Shown piece after piece: positions 23,663-32,335 of a DNA stretch of 64,000 nucleotides. This stretch comes from Solirubrobacter soli DSM 22325. Its GTDB lineage: Bacteria; Actinomycetota; Thermoleophilia; Solirubrobacterales; Solirubrobacteraceae. The notes beneath the pieces are model-generated. The model had not been told where the DNA came from, did no database searches, and saw nothing but the letters and a program-made list of their open reading frames with translations. Location: positions 124,001-188,000 of the forward strand of contig NZ_AUIK01000009.1 of the NCBI RefSeq assembly GCF_000423665.1, written 5' to 3'. Made by a program: the position numbers and the translations under genes. Every line of letters starts with the position of its first letter. The first letter of the stretch is position 1.

Positions 23663-24599
23663 TCCGCGGCCGTCGCTCGCTCGTGCGGCGGCGGTGGGAC
23701 TCGCTGTAGGCGCTCGACCGGAAGTGCAGGAGCGGGTCGGCCGACGGCTCGATGCCCGGCGGCAGGTTGAGCGGGTCGAAGACGTAGCCGTCGACGAGGT
23801 CTTGGTCCGCATGCACACCATCGACGGTGAGCCGCCCCACCGTCACGAGCGTGCGCTCCTCCGGCCACAGCTTCGTGACGTCGTCGGTCGGATCGCCCGG
23901 CTCGGCGAGTTGGAAGACGAGATCCCATTCGACCGGCCCGCGCTCGACCCGCAGTCGCAGCTCTGACATGAGGTACTGCGGCGGGATCATCGCGTCGTTC
24001 TCACGCGCCATCGCGGCGACCCCGGCGACGGGCAGCCAGCGGAACCGGAAGGCCCGGCGAGCGCCGCCGGCGTCGACCGCGTAGAAGGCGTGCATGCCGT
24101 TGAAGCGGGTCGTCGCGAAGCTCAGCGTCGGCTTGAGCGTCGCCGCGTCGACGACGCCCTTGAACCCGTCGGGATGGCGAGCGACGAACGCCGCCACCCG
24201 CAGCGGGTTCGGCAGCCCGCCGGGCAGCGCGGGCGCGTTGGCCACGATCAGGTCGTGGAAGCCCTCCGGCGTGCCGGCGGCGAACACCTTCAGGCTCAGA
24301 GCAGCCGACGTCGTGACGCCGCCGGAGGGCAACGCGAAGCGGACGGCCATCCCGAGCGCGTTGCCGACCTTCGCGCTCTTGCGGTCCGGCGTATACGGGC
24401 TCACCGCGCCGTTGGAGAACCGGACGACGGTCTCGATCGGGCCGCCCTGCAGGTGCTCGGCCGTCGTCAGCCGCGCCGCCTCGGGCGTGGCGACGAACCG
24501 CCCACGGAACCCCAGGCCGCGCGCGTGGGCGCGGCGGAAGCCGGGCACGCCCCGGCCCCGGTCCTCCATCGCGTCGAGAACGTCGTTGACGTCAGTCAC
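23649..24599 (-). CDS. Catalase-related haem protein (SrpA-like)
   Basis: This 316-residue protein belongs to the small catalase-like group. The distal His is in FRRAHARGLGFRGRF (near residue 25), VRFSNGA lies near 57 and the probable proximal Tyr is in LHFRSSAYSESHRRR near the C-terminus. Such proteins act as organic peroxidases rather than strong catalases. GTG 24599 is the start chosen. It is the last gene of the long minus-strand run starting at 34884, 35 bases after the hydrolase gene. Confidence 0.82.
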   Translation of the reverse strand: MTDVNDVLDAMEDRGRGVPGFRRAHARGLGFRGRFVATPEAARLTTAEHLQGGPIETVVRFSNGAVSPYTPDRKSAKVGNALGMAVRFALPSGGVTTSAALSLKVFAAGTPEGFHDLIVANAPALPGGLPNPLRVAAFVARHPDGFKGVVDAATLKPTLSFATTRFNGMHAFYAVDAGGARRAFRFRWLPVAGVAAMARENDAMIPPQYLMSELRLRVERGPVEWDLVFQLAEPGDPTDDVTKLWPEERTLVTVGRLTVDGVHADQDLVDGYVFDPLNLPPGIEPSADPLLHFRSSAYSESHRRRTSERRPRITPG

Positions 24600-24634
24600 G
24601 GCGAACCGATCCTCCCGCGCAGCGCGGCGCGCCG

Positions 24635-25444
24635 TCAAGCGGTCGCGTGCGCGGGCTCGCGGGTGAAGCAGTCGATCAGGAGCGGAGCGAGCACATTGGC
24701 CTTGACCATGTGGGTCTGACCGGGGAGCACGAGGTGCTCGGCGTCCGGGAGCTGGTCGATGAGCATCTTGGTGCCGTTGTGGAGGAACGCCGGGCTCTTG
24801 CCGCCGACGATCACGAAGGTCTTGACCTCGGCGTCGAGCCAGCGCTCGGCGGGGAGCGGGCGGCCGGACTGGGTGTCGCCCATCACGGCGGCGTCGTAGG
24901 GCAGGGTGTGGGCGACGCGCTTGAGCTTGCCCCACGCCGGCGTGAACCGCATCAGCGAGGCGAACACGGCGGGCATGCCGACATTGCGCATGAAGAGGCG
25001 CACGGCGTCGCCGCGACGGCCGGAGCCCAGCAGTGTCTGCAGTTGGTCGGCATAGTCGCTGGGCATGGGCGGGCGGGTGTCGTCGACGATGAACGGCGGC
25101 TCGTAGAGCGCGAGCCCGGTGATCGGAAGACCGGCCGCGGCGGCGTCGAGGGCCAGGACCGCGCCCGAGGAGATGCCGCACACGAAAGCGGTTCCGCCGG
25201 CGACCTCGATCAGCCCGCCGAGGTCCTCGATCTCGCGCTCCACGGCATACGCGTCGCCGTCGCCGCTCTCGCCGCGTCCGCGCCGGTCGTAGGTGATCAC
25301 GGTGAACTGCTCGGACAGCGCACGTGCGAGCTTGGGGCTCGGCCCCAACTCGCGCGAGCACAGCGCGCCGTCGACGAGGATGAGCGGCGGACCGTCGCCG
25401 CGGCTCTCGTATGCGATCCGGGTCCCATCGGTCTTCATGGCCAC
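24635..25444 (-). CDS. Alpha/beta hydrolase
   Basis: This 269-residue hydrolase has the oxyanion strand PPLILVDGALCSRELG (about 19-34), YDRRGRGESGDGD, the nucleophile elbow VCGISSGAVLAL (Ser near residue 92) and a C-terminal His in LPGQTHMVKA. Substrate is unknown. It follows the RibA-like gene by 18 bases on the same strand and so is likely part of the same operon. ATG 25438 is an alternative start. Confidence 0.82.
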   Translation of the reverse strand: MAMKTDGTRIAYESRGDGPPLILVDGALCSRELGPSPKLARALSEQFTVITYDRRGRGESGDGDAYAVEREIEDLGGLIEVAGGTAFVCGISSGAVLALDAAAAGLPITGLALYEPPFIVDDTRPPMPSDYADQLQTLLGSGRRGDAVRLFMRNVGMPAVFASLMRFTPAWGKLKRVAHTLPYDAAVMGDTQSGRPLPAERWLDAEVKTFVIVGGKSPAFLHNGTKMLIDQLPDAEHLVLPGQTHMVKANVLAPLLIDCFTREPAHATA

Positions 25445-25462
25445 GAAGCTAAAGACGCGTCG

Positions 25463-25924
25463 TCAGCCTGTCTTCTCGAATCCTGCGGTCTCGTCGACGC
25501 CGAGGGCATTCAGGATCGCCGTGGCGGCGGTCTCGTCGATCGACCCACACCCGCCGGCGAGCAGGTCGTCGTGACCGCGAAGGTAGACGAGGACACCGGA
25601 CTCGGCGGCCGCGACCTCGTCCAGCCCTCGCGCGAGTCGCGCCGCGCAGTCGCAGAGCAGCGACCCGAAGCGCTCGCCCAGCGGGCACGCCGCGTGCACG
25701 CGTACCGTCGGCGCGCCCGCCCGCACGTCGCCGTGCACCAGCGCCAGGTGGTGCACGTCCGGCCGCGCGAGCGTCGCGAACGCCTCCACCCGGAACGCGC
25801 CGTGGCGCGTGGGGAGCTCGGAGCCCGCGAGGTGCACCACTTCGACGTAGTCGAGTTCGTGCCGCGCGGCGAATCGGCGCGCCTCCGCCGCGGACGCGAC
25901 CGCGATGACGACGGGCCGCGTCAC
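25463..25924 (-). CDS. Truncated GTP cyclohydrolase II (RibA)-like protein
   Basis: This 153-residue protein keeps the RibA zinc motif VHAACPLGERFGSLLCDCAARL (near 73-94, Cys-x10-Cys-x-Cys) and GVLVYLRGHD. It lacks the following EGRGIGL/GTP-contact region and ends about 50-60 residues earlier than normal RibA. Zinc binding is plausible but normal GTP cyclohydrolase activity is doubtful. GTG 25924 overlaps the stop of the ABC ATPase gene (GTGA), so it is translated with the transporter. Its location in an operon of FMN-dependent enzymes is suggestive, but its role is unknown. Confidence 0.7.
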   Translation of the reverse strand: MTRPVVIAVASAAEARRFAARHELDYVEVVHLAGSELPTRHGAFRVEAFATLARPDVHHLALVHGDVRAGAPTVRVHAACPLGERFGSLLCDCAARLARGLDEVAAAESGVLVYLRGHDDLLAGGCGSIDETAATAILNALGVDETAGFEKTG

Positions 25925-26691
25925 GCCGGCACCGCGAAGCGCGCCGCGGCCAGCAGCAGCCGCGTGTACTCGTGCTCCGGCGCCGAGAACACGTCCGAAG
26001 CCGCACCCTGCTCGACGACCTCGCCCTGGTAGAGCACGACCACGCGGTCGACGATCCCCGCGAGCGAAGCGAGGTCGTGGGAGATGATCACGAGCGCCAC
26101 GCCGAGCTCGTCCCGCAACTCGCCGAGCATCCGCAGCACCGCGCCGCGGTTGCCCGCGTCCAACGCGCTCACGGGCTCGTCCAGCAGGATCAGCCGCGGC
26201 CGGCCGACGATCGCGCGGGCGATCGCGACCCGCTGGCGCTGCCCGCCCGACAGGTCGCCCGGAACCCGCGCCAACAGCTCGTCACCGAGACCGACGAGCG
26301 CGAGCGCACGCGCGGCCTCCGCCCGCCGCACCGTCGCGCTCAACCGCCCGCGGATCGCGAGCCCCTCGGTCACCGTCTCCTCGACGCGCACCCCCGGGTC
26401 CAGCGAGCGCAGCGGGTCCTGGAAGACCAGCTGCACCGCGCCGGTCCGGCGGAACGCGCGACGCCGGCGCCCGTCGCCCAAGCCGGTGAGGTCGGTGTCT
26501 TCGAAGAGCACCCGCCCCGCCGACGGTCGCACCAGCCCGACGATCGACCGCGCGAGCGTGGTCTTGCCGGACCCGGTCTCGCCGATCACGGCGACGATCT
26601 CGCCGGCCCCGACGGTCAGGTCGACGCCGCGCAGGACCTCGGCGGCGCCGTACGAGACCCTCAGGCCCTGCACGTCAAGCAGCGACGGCAT
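25921..26691 (-). CDS. Oligopeptide/dipeptide-type ABC transporter ATPase (DppF-like)
   Basis: This 256-residue ATPase has Walker A GETGSGKTT (near 36-44), signature LSGGQRQRVAIARAI (near 144-158) and Walker B LILLDEPVSALD (near 165-176). It overlaps the upstream ATPase gene by 17 bases and completes a two-ATPase, two-permease importer of the Opp/Dpp class. The substrate class (peptide, nickel, sugar or chelate) cannot be read from the ATPase. Confidence 0.92.
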   Translation of the reverse strand: MPSLLDVQGLRVSYGAAEVLRGVDLTVGAGEIVAVIGETGSGKTTLARSIVGLVRPSAGRVLFEDTDLTGLGDGRRRRAFRRTGAVQLVFQDPLRSLDPGVRVEETVTEGLAIRGRLSATVRRAEAARALALVGLGDELLARVPGDLSGGQRQRVAIARAIVGRPRLILLDEPVSALDAGNRGAVLRMLGELRDELGVALVIISHDLASLAGIVDRVVVLYQGEVVEQGAASDVFSAPEHEYTRLLLAAARFAVPA

Positions 26692-27391
26692 CGCGCTCGC
26701 CTCCCCTCGTCTCCACGATCTCGCCGGCGTGGAACACGGCCACGCGGTCGCACAGCTCGTCGACCACCGCGAGGTCGTGCGAGACGAACAGCAGCGAGAG
26801 TCCGAGCCGCCCGCGCAGGTCCTGCAGCAGCGCGACGATCTCCGCCTGGGTCTTGACGTCCAGCGAGGACGTCGGCTCGTCGGCGACCAAAAGGTCAGGC
26901 TCGCAGGCGAGGGCGATCGCGATCATCACCCGCTGCTGCATCCCGCCGGAGAGCTCCGACGGGATCTGGCGGCGCACCGCCGCCCGCAGGCCGACGGCCT
27001 CGAACCACGCGACCACCCGCTCCCGGGCCACCCGCCGCGACAGCTCGCCCTTGACCCGAAGCACCTCGCCGAGTTGACGCCCGACCGGCAGCGACGGGTT
27101 CAGATACGAAGCCGGATCCTGGAAGACCGCACCGATCCGGGTGGAGCGCAGCGCGCGCCAGCCACGCGCGTCGAGTCGCACGAGGTCGACGCCGTCGAAC
27201 GCGATCGTCCCCGCCGACACCGCGCACGCCCCGGGCAGGACGCCGAGGATCGCCCGGCACGTCAGCGTCTTGCCGCTGCCGGACTCGCCGACGAGCCCGA
27301 GGGCCTCGCCGCGCGCGACGTGCAGGTCGACGCCATGCACGACCTCCCGCGCGGCAGCGGACACGCGCAGGCCTGAGACCTCAAGCAGCAT
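26675..27391 (-). CDS. Oligopeptide/dipeptide-type ABC transporter ATPase (DppD-like)
   Basis: This 238-residue ATPase has Walker A GESGSGKTL (near 36-44), signature LSGGMQQRVMIAIAL and Walker B LLVADEPTSSLD. The MQQRVMIA signature is typical of the DppD/OppD partner. It is shorter than many DppD proteins and lacks the long C-terminal oligopeptide-binding extension with its Cys residues. Its start overlaps the permease gene by 11 bases. Confidence 0.92.
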   Translation of the reverse strand: MLLEVSGLRVSAAAREVVHGVDLHVARGEALGLVGESGSGKTLTCRAILGVLPGACAVSAGTIAFDGVDLVRLDARGWRALRSTRIGAVFQDPASYLNPSLPVGRQLGEVLRVKGELSRRVARERVVAWFEAVGLRAAVRRQIPSELSGGMQQRVMIAIALACEPDLLVADEPTSSLDVKTQAEIVALLQDLRGRLGLSLLFVSHDLAVVDELCDRVAVFHAGEIVETRGGERDAVAA

Positions 27392-28184
27392 CGCTCACCA
27401 CCCTCAGCCGGTCGCGCAGACCGTCGGCCAGCGCGTTCAAAGACCACACCGTCAAGCCGATGAACAGCCCGGGCCACAGCGGCCCGACCGTGTCGTCGGC
27501 GAGGTACTCGACGTTGGAGGCGAGCATGCCGCCCCACGTCGGGTTCGGCGCCTGCACGCCGAGCCCCAGGAACCCGAGGCTCGCCGCCGCCAGCACGGCG
27601 AACCCGGCCGACGTGGCGATCGTGACCGCGATCGTCGGCAGCACCTTGCGCCAGATATGCCGGCGGATGATCCACCAGCGCGACGCGCCGAACAGCCGCG
27701 CCGCCTCCACGTACTGGGTCTGCGCGAACCCCAGCGTCTCGGCGCGCGAGACGCGGAAGAAGCGCGGCGCGAGCAGCACGCCGATGGCGATGATCGCGGC
27801 GGTCAGGCCGTCCGTGAAGAGCCCGGCGACGGCGATCGCAAAGACGATCGGCGGCAAGCTCATCAGCGAGTCGGTGAAGCGCTGCAACGCGAACTCCGTG
27901 CCGCGCCCGGAGAACGCCGAGACCACTCCGGGGACGGCGCCGAGCGCGAGCCCGACGCCGACCATCGCCAGCGCGCTGAGCACGGATGGCCCCGCGCCCG
28001 CGAGCAGCCGCGACAGGACGTCGCGGCCGTTGTAGTCGGTTCCCAGCAGGTGCCCGGCCGTCCCTGCGGAGGCGAACGTCGCGTCGGCGTTCTGGCCGAG
28101 CGGGTCGTCCGGCGCCAGCGCGCCACCGAACACCGCGACGACCAGCACCAGCACGAGCACGAGCAGCGCGATCCGTGAATACAT
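27381..28184 (-). CDS. ABC transporter permease (DppC-like)
   Basis: This 267-residue protein has about six membrane helices and the DppC features DPLGQNADATF…HLLGTDYNGRDVLSRLLAGA (about 27-67). The inner-membrane EAA loop is VEAARLFGASRWWIIRRHIWRKVLPTI. The start at 28184 directly follows the stop of the dppB-like gene. Confidence 0.92.
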   Translation of the reverse strand: MYSRIALLVLVLVLVVAVFGGALAPDDPLGQNADATFASAGTAGHLLGTDYNGRDVLSRLLAGAGPSVLSALAMVGVGLALGAVPGVVSAFSGRGTEFALQRFTDSLMSLPPIVFAIAVAGLFTDGLTAAIIAIGVLLAPRFFRVSRAETLGFAQTQYVEAARLFGASRWWIIRRHIWRKVLPTIAVTIATSAGFAVLAAASLGFLGLGVQAPNPTWGGMLASNVEYLADDTVGPLWPGLFIGLTVWSLNALADGLRDRLRVVSDAA

Positions 28185-29132
28185 TCAGAGCGCCCTCCGC
28201 GTCGCGGGCCGCAGCCAGCCGAGCAGCCCATCGACGACCAGGTTGGAGACGAGCACGATGGCGATCGTCACCACGAGCACGCCCTGGATGACCGGGATGT
28301 CGTGGTTGGTCGCGCCGTTCAGAGCAAGTTGCCCGAGCCCTGAGAGCCCGAAGATCGACTCGGCGATCACCGCGCCGCCCAGCAGCGTCGGCACCGCCAG
28401 CCCGAGCACCGCGACCGCCGGCGCCGACGCGTTGCGCAGCGCGTGGGCGAACAGCACCCGCCGGGGCGACAACCCCCGCACGCGAGCGCCCGTGATGAAG
28501 TCCTCGTCGAGCGTCGCGACGAGCGACGTGCGCAACTGGCGCGCGACGCTCGCGGCGACCGTCAGCCCGAGCGAGCCCGCGGGCAGGGCCATGTGCTGCA
28601 ACCAGCCGACCGGGTCCTGCGTGAACGGCGTGTAGTCGCCCGACGGGAGCCAGCCGAGCGTGACCGAGAAGAGGACGATCGCCATGATCGCCAGCCAGAA
28701 CTCGGGGATCGTCACCAGCACCGAGGAGACCGCGGTCACGCCGCGATCGACCCACCCATCGCGGCGCACCGCCGCGACGATCCCGAAGGCGAACCCCAGC
28801 ACGAGCGCGACGACGATCGCCACGATCGTGATCGAGAGGTCGACCGGCAGCCGCTGGCCGATGCTCTCGGCGACCGGGATGTCGGAGAAGTACGACACCC
28901 CGAAGTCGCCGTGCACCGCGCCCGACAGCCACGACCAGTACTGCTCGAGGAAGCCGCGGTCGAGCCCCCACTCATGGTTGAGCCGGGCGATGTCGGCCGC
29001 GTTGGCGTTGTCGCCGAGCTTCTGCGCCGCCGGGTTGGCGGTCGCCGCGTAGGTCATCGCGAACACGATCAGGGTGCTGATCAGCGCGACCGGGACCGCG
29101 CCCAGCAGCAGCGTGCGGCCGAGACGTCTCAT
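28185..29132 (-). CDS. ABC transporter permease (DppB-like)
   Basis: This 315-residue permease has an N-terminal helix and the DppB pattern (LNHEWGLDRGFLEQYWSWLSGAVHGDFGVSYFSDIPV). The EAA-type loop is FITGARVRGLSPRRVLFAHALRNASAP. About six helices are visible. ATG 29132 overlaps the stop of the binding-protein gene (ATGA). Confidence 0.92.
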   Translation of the reverse strand: MRRLGRTLLLGAVPVALISTLIVFAMTYAATANPAAQKLGDNANAADIARLNHEWGLDRGFLEQYWSWLSGAVHGDFGVSYFSDIPVAESIGQRLPVDLSITIVAIVVALVLGFAFGIVAAVRRDGWVDRGVTAVSSVLVTIPEFWLAIMAIVLFSVTLGWLPSGDYTPFTQDPVGWLQHMALPAGSLGLTVAASVARQLRTSLVATLDEDFITGARVRGLSPRRVLFAHALRNASAPAVAVLGLAVPTLLGGAVIAESIFGLSGLGQLALNGATNHDIPVIQGVLVVTIAIVLVSNLVVDGLLGWLRPATRRAL

Positions 29133-30658
29133 TTCGCGAGCCGCACCCCCTCCAACCGCGCCGCGACGATGTACGGCCGCAGGCCGCTGACCTGCTTGGT
29201 CGCCAGGAACACGGTCGGCTGCGTGTACAGGAACACGACCGCGCTCTCGCGCGCCGCCCGGGCCGTCGCCTTCTGCAGCGCCTTCGGATACTCGGCGCTG
29301 TCGAGCGGGTACTGCGCGGCGTCCTTGAGATCGTTCGTCAGCTCCGGGCTCGCCTTGCGGCCCGGGTTGAGCAGGCCCTCGGCGCCGTACTGCACGTTGA
29401 GCATCTGCAGCGGCGACTCGCGCCCGACGATCCCGTTCGGGTTGAACGCGACGTCGTGCTTGACGTACACGCGCTCGGCGGCCTGCGCGAGCGGCAGCGT
29501 CTTGAGCTTGGAGCGGATGCCGGCCTCCGCCAGCTGCGCCTGGATCTGCTCGGTCAGCGCCTTGTAGCCCTGCGCGTCGAAGTACGTGATCTCGATGTCG
29601 AGCCCGTTCGGGTACCCGGCCTCGGCGAGCAGCTGCTTGGCCTTGGCGACGTCGTGCGGGTAGAGGTTCGCGACCTCCTCGCTATAGCCCACGTAGCCCT
29701 TCGGGAACGCCTGGAAGGACGGCTCGCCGAGCCCGCCGTTCTGCAGCTTGATCAGTGCGGAGCGGTCGAGGGCGTAGTTGATCGCCTCGGCCACGCGGTG
29801 GTCGGTGTAGGGCTTGATCGCGTCGTTGACCTCGATCGACGTCGCCCCCAGGCTCGGGAACGTCACGACCTGAAGGCCTGCCCGCTTGGCCGCCGCGACC
29901 TGGTTGCCGACCGAGCTCGCGAGATCGATGCTGCCGCTGCGCAGCCCGGCGAGGATCGCCTGCGGGTCGTTGAGGTAGCGCAGCTCGACGCCGTCGAGGT
30001 GGATGTCCTTCGCGTCCCAGTAGCTCGGGTTCTTGACCAGCGTCGAGGACCCGTCGGGGATGAAGTTGGTCAGCTTGAACGGCCCCGCGCCCACGGGCTT
30101 GCGCGGGAGCTGCTTGATGTCGCCGTCGAGCGCCTTCGGGCTGACCTGCATCCCGGCCTTGCCGCCGAGCACGAGCGGGAGCCCGTAGTCCTTGTAGGCG
30201 AGGTTCAGCCGCACGGTCAACGGGTCGACGACGTCGACGGACTTGACCGAGTCCAGCAGCTGCGTGAGCACCGAGCCGGGCTGGTCCTTGGCCCGCTCGA
30301 GGTTGCGCTTGACCACCGTCGCGTCGAGCTTCGCCCCGTCGCTGAAGACGATGTCCGGCTTGAGCTTGAACACGAGCGCGAGGCCGTCGTCCTTGAACGT
30401 CCAGGACGCGGCCAGGCCCGGCGTCGCGTCGCCCTTCTCGTCGATCTGCACCAGCGCGGCGTAGACCAGGCCGAGGTGGCGGACCTCGTTGCCTGCGGCC
30501 GAGGTGACCGGGTCCCACGACGCGTTGGCGTTGATCGCCCAGCGCAGCGTGCCGCCCTCGGCGGGCGTGCCCTTGACCGCGGCGGTGTTCTCGCTCGAAG
30601 CCGACCCGCACGCGGCGACGGCCAGCGCGAGCGCGGCCAGTGCGACGAGCCGCCTCAC
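29129..30658 (-). CDS. Family 5 extracellular substrate-binding lipoprotein
   Basis: This 509-residue protein has a lipobox LAVAAC with the lipidated Cys at position 17. The SBP_bac_5 fold follows: GGTLRWAINANASWDP, LAASWTFKDDGLALVFKLKPDIVFSDGAKLDA, VTFPSLGATSIEVNDAIKPYTDHRVAEAINYALDR. It supplies the Dpp-type importer encoded just downstream. GTG 30658 overlaps the stop of the monooxygenase gene (GTGA). The ligand is unknown; the operon content suggests an organic compound attacked by FMNH2-dependent oxygenases. Confidence 0.92.
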   Translation of the reverse strand: MRRLVALAALALAVAACGSASSENTAAVKGTPAEGGTLRWAINANASWDPVTSAAGNEVRHLGLVYAALVQIDEKGDATPGLAASWTFKDDGLALVFKLKPDIVFSDGAKLDATVVKRNLERAKDQPGSVLTQLLDSVKSVDVVDPLTVRLNLAYKDYGLPLVLGGKAGMQVSPKALDGDIKQLPRKPVGAGPFKLTNFIPDGSSTLVKNPSYWDAKDIHLDGVELRYLNDPQAILAGLRSGSIDLASSVGNQVAAAKRAGLQVVTFPSLGATSIEVNDAIKPYTDHRVAEAINYALDRSALIKLQNGGLGEPSFQAFPKGYVGYSEEVANLYPHDVAKAKQLLAEAGYPNGLDIEITYFDAQGYKALTEQIQAQLAEAGIRSKLKTLPLAQAAERVYVKHDVAFNPNGIVGRESPLQMLNVQYGAEGLLNPGRKASPELTNDLKDAAQYPLDSAEYPKALQKATARAARESAVVFLYTQPTVFLATKQVSGLRPYIVAARLEGVRLAK

Positions 30659-31749
30659 GCCAGCGACCCTTCGCGCTCGAGCACCCCGGCGCGCACGCGC
30701 GGGATCAGCTCGCGGCCGTAGTCGACGGCGTCGTCGAACGGGTCATAGCCGCGAATCAGCAGCGTGCTGACGCCGAGGTCGACGTAGTCCAGCAGCGCCT
30801 CGGCGACGGTCTCGGCGGTGCCGACGAGCGCGGTCGAGTTGCCGAGCGCGCCGGTCGCGGCCGCGAGTGAGGTCCACAGCGCACGGTCGTGTCGCTCCCC
30901 GCGCGCGGCGGCGTCGAGCTGGCGCTGGGAGCCCGCGGTCGCCGGGCCGTCGCCGAAGCCGCGCCACCCCTTGATCGGCGCGCCGCCGTTGGCCTTCGTG
31001 TCGTCGAGGATGCGGTGCGCGCGCTCCCACGCCTCCTCCTCGGTCGCGCCGAGGATCGGGCGGAAGGAGACGCTGATGCGCGGCGGCTCGTCGCGCCCGG
31101 CGGCCGCCGCCTCGGCCTTGATCCGCTCGATCTCCTCGGCGATCGACGCGAGCGGCTGCGCGAACAGCGCGTAGACGTCCGCCTCGGCGGCGCCGACCGT
31201 GTACGCCTCGTCGGAGGAACCACCGAAGTAGAGCGGGATGCGCGGCTCCTGGAACGGCTTGACGTGGCTGACGTAGTCGGCGAACTGGTAGAAGCGGCCG
31301 TTGTGCGAGAAGGGCTCGTCCTCGGTCCACGCGCGCTTGAGGATCTGCAGGTACTCGCGGGTGCGGGCGTAGCGGTCCTCCTTTGAGAGGTAGTCGCCAT
31401 CGCGGCGCTGCTCGGCGTCGAAGCCGCCGGTGATCGTGTGCAGCGCGATCCGGCCCTGAGCGAACTGGTCGAGCGTGGCGAAGGCGCGCGCCGCGACCGT
31501 CGGGAACGTCACGCCGGGCCGGTGCGCGACGAGATAGCCGAGCCGGTCGGTGTGCGCGGCGGCGTAGGCCGCGACCTGGAGGTTGTCCGGCGACGCGGAG
31601 GAGTAGCCGATCAGCACGCGGTCGAAGTCCGAGGCCTCGTGGGCGAGCGCGAAGCGCTTGACGTAGTCGCGGTCGATCAACGGGCCGTCGGAGCGGCGCG
31701 TCTCGGAGGCGTCCTGGGTGGCGATGAGGCCGATGAGCTCTACTGGCAT
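30655..31749 (-). CDS. SsuD-like FMNH2-dependent monooxygenase 1
   Basis: This 364-residue luciferase-like protein is of the alkanesulfonate-monooxygenase branch. LVAHRPGVTFPTVAARAFATLDQFAQGRIALHTITGG (about 75-111), PLYFGGSSDEAY (near 155) and ALGNSTALVGTAETVAEALLDYVDLGVSTLLIRGYDP (C-terminus) are the family blocks. It needs reduced FMN, which the two reductases upstream can provide. ATG 31749 is four bases downstream of the FMN-reductase stop. It is paralogous to the gene at 33398; two copies suggest two substrates or two steps. Confidence 0.9.
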   Translation of the reverse strand: MPVELIGLIATQDASETRRSDGPLIDRDYVKRFALAHEASDFDRVLIGYSSASPDNLQVAAYAAAHTDRLGYLVAHRPGVTFPTVAARAFATLDQFAQGRIALHTITGGFDAEQRRDGDYLSKEDRYARTREYLQILKRAWTEDEPFSHNGRFYQFADYVSHVKPFQEPRIPLYFGGSSDEAYTVGAAEADVYALFAQPLASIAEEIERIKAEAAAAGRDEPPRISVSFRPILGATEEEAWERAHRILDDTKANGGAPIKGWRGFGDGPATAGSQRQLDAAARGERHDRALWTSLAAATGALGNSTALVGTAETVAEALLDYVDLGVSTLLIRGYDPFDDAVDYGRELIPRVRAGVLEREGSLA

Positions 31750-31753
31750 GGGT

Positions 31754-32335
31754 TCAGGCTCCGGTTCGTGGTCGGGCGGCCAGCGGGGGCGGGCCCAGCT
31801 GGGTGGGAAGGGCGCCGGCCAGGGCGGACAACCCGGCAAGCAGTTCGTCGAGGGTGCGCTCCGCGCGCTCGGACGGCGCGCCGTCCTCGAAGTCGCGCGA
31901 GGTGAGGTAGACGCCGGTCGGCGCCACGACGGCACCGAACCAGGCGAGCACGTCGCGCAGGTGCCAGTCGGCACCCAGCGAGTGATGGTCGGTCGCGCCC
32001 ATGGCGACCAGCGCGACCGCCTTGCCCTGCAGCGCCTCTACGGGCAACAGGTCGAGGAGGTTCTTGAGCGCGCCCGTGTAGGTGCCGCGGTAGATGGGGG
32101 TGGCGAGCAGGACGGCGTCGGCGTCCGCGATCGCGTGCAGTGCGGGTGCGTCAGGCGTGCCGGTGCCCGCGAACGGCAACGGGTGCTCGGCGAGGTCGAC
32201 CAGCGTGGTCTCAGTGGCCGCGCGGTCGAGCGCCTCGGCGACCGCGCGCCGCAGGCGGCCGGGCGGCGTGACGCTGCCGATGACGGCGGCCAACCTAAAG
32301 GGGTCAGGCCCCTTTAGGTTTGTCGCGGCGGTCAT
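31754..32335 (-). CDS. SsuE-like NAD(P)H:FMN reductase
   Basis: This 193-residue flavodoxin-fold reductase has VIGSVTPPGRLRRAV, LLATPIYRGTYTGALKNLLDLLPVEALQGKAVALVAMGATDHHSLG and YLTSRDF. It would supply FMNH2 to the SsuD-like enzymes. ATG 32335 overlaps the flavin-reductase stop (ATGA). Codons 6-15 are made by a 29-base palindrome (32292-32320), so the N-terminal TNLKGPDPF stretch is foreign to the family, whose members start near RLAAVIG. Confidence 0.88.
   Translation of the reverse strand: MTAATNLKGPDPFRLAAVIGSVTPPGRLRRAVAEALDRAATETTLVDLAEHPLPFAGTGTPDAPALHAIADADAVLLATPIYRGTYTGALKNLLDLLPVEALQGKAVALVAMGATDHHSLGADWHLRDVLAWFGAVVAPTGVYLTSRDFEDGAPSERAERTLDELLAGLSALAGALPTQLGPPPLAARPRTGA
32292..32320. 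repeat. REP-like palindrome inside a coding sequence
   Basis: Perfect 12-base arms, AACCTAAAGGGG (32292-32303) and CCCCTTTAGGTT (32309-32320), flank TCAGG. The AT-rich ends and the position within the first codons of the FMN-reductase gene suggest a dispersed palindromic element that landed in frame. I see no second copy in this window. Confidence 0.6.
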
